Assembly: GCA_964441535.1 (NCBI GenBank)
Contig: CAYTXQ010000049.1
Coordinates: 1 to 5,249 of the forward strand
Direction of reading: 5' to 3'
Length of the DNA stretch: 5,249 bases
From: CAYNLX01 sp964441535
GTDB taxonomy: Bacteria; Bacillota_I; Bacilli_A; RF39; UBA660
Part shown: one piece after another, positions 1 through 4,590 of the stretch
Position numbering within the stretch: position 1 is the stretch's first letter
Layout: each line of letters opens with the position of its first letter
Position numbers and translations under genes: made by a program
The notes under the pieces: model-generated
Told to the model about the DNA's origin: nothing
Database searches by the model: none
Seen by the model: only the letters and a program-made list of their open reading frames with translations

Positions 1-23
1 ACTTTCCAATAACTGGGATACAA
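1..23 (-). CDS. Possible 5' end of a leftward gene, cut by the window edge
   Basis: On the minus strand a strong Shine-Dalgarno-like AAAGGAGGG (complement of 30-38) is followed after 6 nt by a TTG (complement of 21-23), opening a frame that reads M-Y-P-S-Y-W-K before the edge. A TATTAT that could be a -10 lies upstream (complement of 54-59), but I see no good -35. Seven codons are too few to identify a product. Against it, the GGG of the ribosome site can pair with a CCC inside the frame in an imperfect hairpin (15-32), so the segment may be a structured element rather than a start. Bases 1-50 are visibly richer in G and C than what follows. Confidence 0.2.
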
Positions 24-66
24 TTTGTACCCTCCTTTAAATGCCTACTATGGATAATAAATAGAA

Positions 67-93
67 AAATTAATTACTTTATTGTGATTTTTT
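67..93. repeat. Direct repeat copy 1 (terminator-containing, 27 bp)
   Basis: This segment matches 1326-1352 at 26 of 27 positions, in the same orientation; the only difference is T75 against C1334. Similarity stops on both sides. The two copies lie 1,259 bp apart and bracket the KilA-N gene and both gene fragments. Each copy contains a whole terminator hairpin, so the match may reflect a terminator family common in this genome. It could also be a duplicated boundary of an inserted or exchanged segment. Confidence 0.7.
72..93 (+). terminator. Rho-independent terminator-like hairpin, upstream copy
   Basis: Left arm AATTAC (72-77), loop TTTATT (78-83), right arm GTGATT (84-89), then Ts to 93. 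The six-pair stem includes one U-G wobble, making it weaker than the downstream copy at 1331-1353. No clear plus-strand gene ends just before it inside the window, so what it terminates is unknown. It may end a gene lying left of base 1 or be a duplicated copy of the downstream terminator. Confidence 0.5.
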
Positions 94-111
94 ATTAATA
101 GATGTTATAAT
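82..111 (+). promoter_or_regulatory. Candidate sigma-A promoter (extended -10) for the KilA-N gene
   Basis: TTGTGA (82-87), an 18-bp spacer, and TATAAT (106-111) preceded by TG one base upstream (103-104), which is a full extended -10. The start would be near 118, giving a leader of about 110 nt before the KilA-N start. The -35 lies in the right arm and loop of the upstream terminator, so promoter and terminator overlap. A second TATAAT at 137-142 has only a poor -35 (TTAGTG, 113-118) and is less likely. Confidence 0.5.
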
Positions 112-141
112 TTTAGTGATTAAATTGATAAATTAGTATAA

Positions 142-234
142 TTAAATAATTTAAGACCATTTACAAGTGGAGAGCTTGAAAGATTAAATAAATATGAATA
201 CAAACTAAAATTGAAAGGAAGGACCGAAAGATGA
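142..234 (+). pseudogene. Short start-less reading frame, possible N-terminal remnant of a Fic-family gene
   Basis: The frame is open from just after a TAA at 139-141 to a TGA at 232-234, with no ATG, GTG or usefully placed TTG start. Its TGA overlaps the KilA-N start codon as ATGA. It reads L-R-P-F-T-S-G-E-L-E-R-L-N and then a lysine-rich tail. The first part resembles, from memory, the stretch of many Fic proteins just before their conserved T-Y-N-S-N-A-I-E-G-N motif; that motif and the catalytic region are absent here. The call rests on about 13 residues. It gains weight only because a Fic-like C-terminal fragment lies on the other side of the KilA-N gene. It could be chance open sequence in the leader. 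Confidence 0.25.
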
Positions 235-1085
235 AAAACGAAATATCAACCATAATGGATGTGAAGGAAACTAAAGTCAGAATTTTAAGAGTGAATGATA
301 TAGATTATATATCATTAACAGATATTGCTAAGTATCAAGATGCTATGGAGCCAGCGATAGTCATCTTTAATTGGATGTCTAATAGAGATTCATTTAATTT
401 TTATAGCTTATGGGAAGAGTTGAACAATCCTGAGTTTAATTTTATGGAATTACATAAAATTAAACTTTCTAAAAAAAGATTTATGATGACACCGAAACAA
501 TGGAAAGACAATTTTAATGCTATTGGAATAAGACCAAGTTCAGGAAAATATAGTATAGGAACATTTGCTCATCCTGATATAGCATTTGAATTTGCTAGTT
601 GGTTAAGCCCTGAATTCAAATTATATTTAATAACTGAATTTCAAAGACTAAAAAAAGATGAATCATATCATCAAAAAATAGAATGGAATGTTAGAAGAAT
701 AATAACTAAAGGAAACTATCGCATTCACACTGATGCTATAAAAGAAAAATTAATATTACCAATTCTTACTAAAGAGCAAATTAATCATACCTATGCAAGT
801 GAAGCAGATGTATTAAATGTTGCTTTATTTGGTATGACTGCAAAAGAATGGAAAAGAAAAAATCTGGATAAAAAAGGTAATATGAGAGATTATGCTACAA
901 TTGAACAACTAATAGTTCTATCTAATATGGAGAGTTCTAATGCTATAATGATTAGAGATAATATTCAACAAAGAGATAGATTGAAAAAACTAAATGACTA
1001 TGCTTTGGTACAAATAGAATCTTTACAAAAAAGTGTTAGTATCCAAAAACTAAAAAACATTGAACCCAAAGATTTGGTAAATTAA
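231..1085 (+). CDS. KilA-N domain protein (phage-type putative DNA-binding protein)
   Basis: This 284-residue protein has the KilA-N fold at about residues 15-137. Hallmarks are Y26-I-S-L-T-D-I-A, N47-W-M-S-N-R, the F-Y-S-L-W-E-E-L-N-N-P segment (57-67), and A113-H-P-D-I-A-F-E-F-A-S-W-L-S-P-E-F with a following F-Q-R-L. KilA-N domains occur in phages, large DNA viruses and mobile bacterial genes and are thought to bind DNA; I infer no exact function here. The second half (about 150-262) carries the tail usual in stand-alone bacterial members, with N-Y-R-I-H-T-D-A-I-K (162-171), Y-A-S-E-A-D-V-L-N-V-A-L-F-G (188-201) and R-D-Y-A-T-I-E-Q-L (219-227). I see no signal peptide or membrane segment. 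AGGAAGG (216-222), 8 nt before the ATG, fixes the start. The stop overlaps a downstream ATG (TAATG). The gene appears intact and complete, and its AT-rich codon use resembles its neighbours. Confidence 0.9.
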   Translation: MKNEISTIMDVKETKVRILRVNDIDYISLTDIAKYQDAMEPAIVIFNWMSNRDSFNFYSLWEELNNPEFNFMELHKIKLSKKRFMMTPKQWKDNFNAIGIRPSSGKYSIGTFAHPDIAFEFASWLSPEFKLYLITEFQRLKKDESYHQKIEWNVRRIITKGNYRIHTDAIKEKLILPILTKEQINHTYASEADVLNVALFGMTAKEWKRKNLDKKGNMRDYATIEQLIVLSNMESSNAIMIRDNIQQRDRLKKLNDYALVQIESLQKSVSIQKLKNIEPKDLVN

Positions 1086-1318
1086 TGATAATTCAAGATA
1101 AAAAGTATTTATCTGATTTTGACAATTTAGTTGAAGAAACAAATTTAATTGTTGATAAAAGTAAAGAGTAGAAAATACTTACTCATAAAGATAAAAATAG
1201 ATACTATGAAGCATTTAAATTATATAATGAAAAAAAAGATAGTTCTTTAATGTTAGAATTGATATGTGATTATTTAACTCAGGAATTAGAAAGATATATA
1301 AATTTAAGAGAAAATTAA
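1085..1318 (+). pseudogene. Short frame broken by an in-frame TAG; second half resembles the C-terminal tail of a Fic-family protein
   Basis: An ATG overlapping the KilA-N stop (TAATG) opens 28 codons that end at TAG 1169-1171. The same frame then continues for 48 sense codons to TAA 1316-1318. The part after the TAG contains D-K-N-R-Y-Y-E-A-F-K-L-Y, then a K-K-D, and finally L-E-R-Y-I-N-L. This matches the usual end of many Fic proteins (D-R-x-x-Y-Y-E-A-L, G-D, then a helix ending L-x-x-Y-L-x-L). The Fic catalytic motif H-P-F-x-x-G-N-G-R is absent, so no AMP-transferase activity is expected. The first 28 residues are unrecognised. The piece is most simply the decayed 3' end of a fic gene; a translated 28-residue peptide coupled to the KilA-N gene is the alternative. 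Confidence 0.4.
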
Positions 1319-1325
1319 AAATTAT

Positions 1326-1352
1326 AAATTAATCACTTTATTGTGATTTTTT
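1326..1352. repeat. Direct repeat copy 2 (terminator-containing, 27 bp)
   Basis: This is the second copy of the repeat at 67-93, with 26 of 27 bases identical. It begins just after the stop of the Fic-like fragment and holds the complete terminator, here with a fully paired stem. Together the copies delimit an island of about 1.29 kb immediately upstream of the ftsA promoter. Confidence 0.7.
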
Positions 1353-1353
1353 T
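1331..1353 (+). terminator. Rho-independent terminator closing the KilA-N/Fic-remnant unit
   Basis: AATCAC (1331-1336), loop TTTATT (1337-1342), GTGATT (1343-1348) and an unbroken T run through 1353. The six-pair stem is perfect but AT-rich. It starts 12 bp after the last stop of the upstream fragment and ends before the ftsA promoter, so it insulates the division operon from the accessory unit. Confidence 0.75.
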
Positions 1354-1369
1354 AATTATACAATTTATC

Positions 1370-1399
1370 TTGGACTTTTATATCTATATATTGTATAAT
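1370..1399 (+). promoter_or_regulatory. Sigma-A-like promoter of ftsA-ftsZ
   Basis: TTGGAC (1370-1375), an 18-bp spacer and a consensus TATAAT (1394-1399) place the transcription start near 1406, about 20 nt before the ftsA start codon and just ahead of its ribosome site AGGAG (1414-1418). A second TATAAT at 1406-1411 would start transcription inside the ribosome site and is unlikely to be used. With a terminator directly upstream, this promoter probably supplies most ftsA-ftsZ transcription. Confidence 0.6.
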
Positions 1400-1425
1400 T
1401 ATTTATATAATATAGGAGTGTTAAG

Positions 1426-2670
1426 ATGAGAAAAATAATGACTGGAGTCGATGTTGGTTCCAACTCGATAAAAATAGTTGTTGGTGAAATAAATAAAGAT
1501 AAATTTAATATATTAGCTGTTTCTGACACACCATGCAAAGGTATAAAAAAGGGTTTAGTAATAAATTCTGAAGAAGTAATAACTTCATTAAAAGAAGGTT
1601 TTAAAAAGATAACAGATTTAATGGGTCTTCCTGTAAATAAAGTTATATTAAATGTACCTACTAAAGATTTAGAATTTAAATTAGAAACAGGGAGTACTAC
1701 TATAACAAATCCTGATAAATTAATTGGAGGATCTGATATAGTAAGAGCTATTCAGGCATCAGTTTATAATAAAATTGTTGATACAAGAGAATTAGTTACT
1801 GCTATTCCTGTAGAATATATAATCAATGATGAAGAAAAAGTTAATGATCCTAAAAATATGATAGCAGATAGATTAAGTATAAAATCAGTAGTAATAACTG
1901 CATTTAAAAAAGATACGTATCCTATAATATCCTGTTTAGAAAAAATAGGAGTGCAAGTTGTAGATGTATGTTTATGTCCTTTAGGAGATTATTATCAGTT
2001 TAGAAATGAAGATACTGATGATACTACCGGAATAATTATAAATATTGGAGAAGATATAACTACTTTATCGGTATTTAATAAAGGAGTACTTACTAATGTA
2101 AAAGAATTAGATATAGGAAGTATAAATGTTGATAATGATTTATCATTTATATATAAAACAAATAAAATAGATACAAGATTTTTAAAAGAAAAATTAGCCC
2201 TTGCTCATAAAAGACTAGCTCAGCCAAATGAGTATGAAGAAGTAACTAATAAATTAGGAGAAAAGATTAAAATAAATCAGTATGAAATTACTGAAATAGT
2301 TATGAGTAGATTAGAAGAAACGCTTAATTTAATTAAAAAAGAAATAAATCACTTAACAAAAAAGGAAATTAGTTATATAATATTCTCAGGAGGATTGACT
2401 GAGATACAAGATTTTCAGTTATTATTAGATGAAACATTTAATAAAAATACTTCTATAGGTCGCATGAATGAACTTGGAGTTAGAAATAATAAATATAGTT
2501 CAGCAGCGGGTATGATAAAATATTTCAATAGTAAATTGGAATTAAGAGATAAAGAATTTACAATGTTTAATAAAGATGAATTGCAAGATTTAGTTTCTTC
2601 TGGAAGAAGAGTAAATATATCATCTAATTCATTTTTAGGTAAAATATTTGGATATTTTTTTGATAATTAA
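1426..2670 (+). CDS. ftsA: Cell division protein FtsA
   Basis: FtsA is an actin-like ATP-binding protein that tethers the FtsZ ring to the inner face of the membrane and recruits later division proteins. The 414-residue product shows phosphate-1 G7-V-D-V-G-S-N-S-I-K, a middle region fitting the FtsA-specific SHS2/1C domain (about 84-162), phosphate-2 I203-I-I-N-I-G-E-D-I-T, and the adenosine motif F320-S-G-G-L-T. Its last residues, F403-L-G-K-I-F-G-Y-F-F, form the amphipathic membrane-targeting helix. Length is normal for Firmicutes. The phosphate-2 loop has Asn206 where actin-family proteins normally carry Asp. AGGAG (1414-1418), 7 nt before the ATG, fixes the start; the ATG four codons later has no such site. 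ftsZ follows after 12 nt, so the two are co-transcribed. Confidence 0.96.
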   Translation: MRKIMTGVDVGSNSIKIVVGEINKDKFNILAVSDTPCKGIKKGLVINSEEVITSLKEGFKKITDLMGLPVNKVILNVPTKDLEFKLETGSTTITNPDKLIGGSDIVRAIQASVYNKIVDTRELVTAIPVEYIINDEEKVNDPKNMIADRLSIKSVVITAFKKDTYPIISCLEKIGVQVVDVCLCPLGDYYQFRNEDTDDTTGIIINIGEDITTLSVFNKGVLTNVKELDIGSINVDNDLSFIYKTNKIDTRFLKEKLALAHKRLAQPNEYEEVTNKLGEKIKINQYEITEIVMSRLEETLNLIKKEINHLTKKEISYIIFSGGLTEIQDFQLLLDETFNKNTSIGRMNELGVRNNKYSSAAGMIKYFNSKLELRDKEFTMFNKDELQDLVSSGRRVNISSNSFLGKIFGYFFDN

Positions 2671-2674
2671 GGAG
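2669..2674 (+). promoter_or_regulatory. ftsZ ribosome-binding site overlapping the ftsA stop
   Basis: AAGGAG begins within the ftsA TAA (2668-2670) and stands 8 nt from the GTG at 2683. The next in-frame ATG (2698) would be about 23 nt away, so the GTG is the better ftsZ start. The overlap suggests ribosomes finishing ftsA help initiate ftsZ. Confidence 0.75.
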
Positions 2675-2682
2675 AGTGTAAC

Positions 2683-3738
2683 GTGTTTGGATTAGAAATG
2701 GATCAAATAGCAAAAATTAAAGTTATTGGTGTTGGTGGCGGAGGATGTAACGCTGTCAATAGAATGATTGAATCAGGAGTAAAAGGTGTAGAATTTATTG
2801 TAGCAAATACAGATCTACAGGTTTTAAATAGCAGTCCTTGTAAAAACAAATTACAATTAGGTGCAACTATTACTAATGGATTAGGTGCTGGTGCAAATCC
2901 TGAAATAGGTAAAAATGCTGCAATGGAAAGTAGAGAAGATATCGAAGCTGTATTAAAAGATGCTGACATGGTATTTATTACTTGTGGTCTTGGTGGAGGA
3001 ACTGGTACTGGTGCTGCTCCAATTGTAGCACAGATTGCTCAAGAAATAGGTGCTTTAACAGTAGCAATAGTTACTAAACCATTTAGATTTGAAGGAAAAA
3101 GAAGAACCGAACAAGCACTTATGGGTTTAGAAGAATTAAAGAAACATGTTGATACTTTAATAGTTATACCAAATGATAGATTAAGAGATATAATAGATAA
3201 ATCTACTCCTATGATGGAAGCATTTAGAGAAGTTGATAATGTATTACATAGAGGAGTTCAGTCAATAAGTGATTTAATAGCTGTATCAGGATTAGTTAAC
3301 TTAGATTTTGCAGATGTTAAGGCAGTTATGCAAAATAGAGGTAATGCTCTTATAGGTATAGGTTTGGGTACAGGTGAAAATAGAGCAATTGAAGCGGCTA
3401 AACAAGCAGTATCAAGTCCATTACTAGAAACATCAATAACAGGTGCTTCAGATGCAATTGTTAATATAACAGGAGGTAGTTCACTTACATTATTTGAAGC
3501 AGAAGATGCTGCAGATGTAGTAAGAGCTGCTGCTAATACAGATATAAACACTATATTTGGTGCAGTTATAAATGAAAACTTAAATGATGAAGTAATAGTT
3601 ACAGTTATAGCAACCGGTTTTGATAATAGTGAAGAACCTTTATATGATGAATATAATAAAGTAAGTAGAACAAAAAGAGAAGAAGTAGATGATGAAATTG
3701 ATTTACCTTCATTTTTAAGAAATAGAGACGATTATTAA
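2683..3738 (+). CDS. ftsZ: Cell division GTPase FtsZ
   Basis: FtsZ is the tubulin-like GTPase whose filaments form the cytokinetic ring and direct septal wall synthesis. The 351-residue protein has the N-terminal nucleotide loop G16-V-G-G-G-G-C-N-A, the tubulin signature G104-G-G-T-G-T-G, the sugar/guanine-contact region N164-D-R-L, and the T7 synergy loop N206-L-D-F-A-D, whose acidic residues activate GTP hydrolysis in the neighbouring subunit. Conservation falls after G312-F-D. The variable linker is only about 20-25 residues and ends in the C-terminal peptide D339(I-D)-L-P-S-F-L-R-N-R, the docking site for FtsA. The start is GTG. It is the second gene of the ftsA operon and is closed by its own terminator, so spoIIGA downstream is largely uncoupled. 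Nothing essential is missing. Confidence 0.98.
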   Translation: MFGLEMDQIAKIKVIGVGGGGCNAVNRMIESGVKGVEFIVANTDLQVLNSSPCKNKLQLGATITNGLGAGANPEIGKNAAMESREDIEAVLKDADMVFITCGLGGGTGTGAAPIVAQIAQEIGALTVAIVTKPFRFEGKRRTEQALMGLEELKKHVDTLIVIPNDRLRDIIDKSTPMMEAFREVDNVLHRGVQSISDLIAVSGLVNLDFADVKAVMQNRGNALIGIGLGTGENRAIEAAKQAVSSPLLETSITGASDAIVNITGGSSLTLFEAEDAADVVRAAANTDINTIFGAVINENLNDEVIVTVIATGFDNSEEPLYDEYNKVSRTKREEVDDEIDLPSFLRNRDDY

Positions 3739-3751
3739 AAACAAACTATAA

Positions 3752-3758
3752 ATCGACA
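3752..3758 (-). promoter_or_regulatory. Possible Spo0A box upstream of spoIIGA
   Basis: The minus strand reads TGTCGAT, matching the Spo0A recognition core TGNCGAA at every position except the last. In Bacillus, Spo0A-phosphate activates spoIIG by binding next to the -35 region. Here the site lies about 33-40 bp upstream of the start implied by the TATAAT at 3780-3785, a fitting position. It overlaps the left arm of the ftsZ terminator, so part of the match may be forced by the hairpin. A single 6-of-7 match in AT-rich DNA is weak evidence. Confidence 0.3.
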
Positions 3759-3780
3759 CAAAATCTTGTGTCTTTTTTTT
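3755..3780 (+). terminator. Strong Rho-independent terminator of ftsA-ftsZ
   Basis: GACACAA (3755-3761), loop AATC (3762-3765), TTGTGTC (3766-3772) and eight Ts (3773-3780). This seven-pair perfect stem with a tetraloop is the strongest hairpin in the window. It starts 16 bp after the ftsZ stop and ends about 20 bp before the spoIIGA start, so the sporulation genes need either read-through or a promoter overlapping the terminator. Confidence 0.9.
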
Positions 3781-3785
3781 ATAAT
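3780..3785 (+). promoter_or_regulatory. Candidate -10 element for spoIIGA-sigE
   Basis: A consensus TATAAT begins on the last T of the terminator tail. No recognisable -35 lies 16-18 bp upstream, which would fit an activator-dependent promoter such as spoIIG of Bacillus, where Spo0A compensates for abnormal spacing. The implied start near 3792 leaves a leader of only about 10 nt, barely enough for the ribosome site, so this call is tentative. Confidence 0.3.
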
Positions 3786-3790
3786 GGTAT

Positions 3791-3796
3791 AGGTGA
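3791..3796 (+). promoter_or_regulatory. spoIIGA ribosome-binding site that decides the start
   Basis: AGGTGA stands 5 nt before the ATG at 3802. An in-frame GTG at 3793 lies inside this site and has no purine-rich site of its own at a proper distance. Starting at 3802 gives M-I-I-Y-L-D, matching the usual SpoIIGA beginning (M-x-x-Y-L-D), whereas the GTG start would add three residues. Confidence 0.7.
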
Positions 3797-3801
3797 AGCT
3801 T

Positions 3802-4590
3802 ATGATAATATACTTAGATTTAATATTCTTTTTAAATTTCTTTTTTGATTCAATACTATTGTTGATAGTTAACATAGTATTAAAAAGGAATATGTCTTTA
3901 AAAAGAATATTTCTTGGAGCGTTAGTAGGTAGTCTAAGTATATTTTTATTATTTATAAAAATATCTAGTTTATCTTTATTTTTATTTAAAATAATAATAA
4001 GTATTATTATGATATTAGTAACATTTGGTTATAAAGATAAAAAATATACTATTAATAATATTGGATATTTATATATAGTAAGTATTATTTTAGGAGGTTT
4101 TCTATACTTTCTAAATCTAGAATTCAGTTATAAAAACGAAGGATTAATATTTTATAATAATGGTTTAAGTATTAATTTTATTGTATTAATAGTAAGTTCT
4201 CCAATAATTTTATATTTATATATAAAACAAAATAGAAAACTCAAATTAAATTACAGTAATTATTATAAAACTGAAATTTATTTAAATAATAGAGTAATAG
4301 AAGTAAATGGATATTTAGATACAGGAAATAACTTAAAAGATCCATATTTTAATAAACCTATAATTCTTTTGGAAAAAGAAATGCTAAAAGGAATTAAAAT
4401 AGATAAATTTATAATAGTGCCATATAAATCTTTAAATAATAATGGAATATTAAAATGTGTTAAAGTAGAAAAAGTAGTAATAAATGGTAAAGAAAGTAAT
4501 AAAGTTTTAGTAGGGCTTTCTAATTTTAAATTTAATATGGATGGAATAAAGTGTATTTTAAATAATGAACTTATGGAGGGATTAAAATGA
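3802..4590 (+). CDS. spoIIGA: Sporulation sigma-E factor-processing aspartic peptidase SpoIIGA
   Basis: SpoIIGA is the membrane protease that cleaves pro-sigma-E in the mother cell after asymmetric division, once signalled by SpoIIR from the forespore. From ATG 3802 the protein has 262 residues, shorter than the roughly 300 of the Bacillus enzyme. The N-terminal half has five hydrophobic segments (about 3-27, 35-53, 56-75, 86-104, 122-140), beginning with the family's Y-L-D...L-N-F-F-F-D pattern. The C-terminal half is the cytoplasmic protease domain, with the catalytic motif D173-T-G-N and the family-typical P-Y-K-S-L (207-211) further on. The single D-T-G per chain fits a dimeric, retropepsin-like active site. 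The stop overlaps the start of sigE (ATGA), so protease and substrate are translated together. An in-frame GTG at 3793 is the alternative start. Confidence 0.93.
   Translation: MIIYLDLIFFLNFFFDSILLLIVNIVLKRNMSLKRIFLGALVGSLSIFLLFIKISSLSLFLFKIIISIIMILVTFGYKDKKYTINNIGYLYIVSIILGGFLYFLNLEFSYKNEGLIFYNNGLSINFIVLIVSSPIILYLYIKQNRKLKLNYSNYYKTEIYLNNRVIEVNGYLDTGNNLKDPYFNKPIILLEKEMLKGIKIDKFIIVPYKSLNNNGILKCVKVEKVVINGKESNKVLVGLSNFKFNMDGIKCILNNELMEGLK

Noticed and set aside
24..38. CCTCCTTT resembling the 3' end of 16S rRNA
   Set aside because: The preceding bases do not match the conserved 16S 3' stem-loop; the motif is more simply the complement of a ribosome-binding site.
3..98. Plus-strand open frame without a start at the left edge
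   Set aside because: It runs through the terminator hairpin to a TAA at 96-98 and gives an unrecognisable peptide, so it is probably not the tail of a gene.
125..142. TTGATA and TATAAT as a promoter pair
   Set aside because: They are only 6 bp apart, far too close for a sigma-A promoter.
231..1318. Active Fic toxin-antitoxin module with the KilA-N protein as antitoxin
   Set aside because: No Fic catalytic motif is present in the flanking fragments and both are broken, so there is no functional toxin to pair with.
1406..1411. Second TATAAT upstream of ftsA
   Set aside because: Transcription would begin within the ftsA ribosome site; the TATAAT at 1394-1399 with TTGGAC fits better.
2703..2969. 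Minus-strand open frame of 88 codons inside ftsZ
   Set aside because: It is a shadow of the strongly conserved ftsZ coding frame; it has no ribosome site, and its composition mirrors ftsZ codons.
3258..3551. Minus-strand open frame of 97 codons inside ftsZ
   Set aside because: It is antisense to conserved FtsZ segments around and after the T7 loop, with no independent start signal or recognisable protein.
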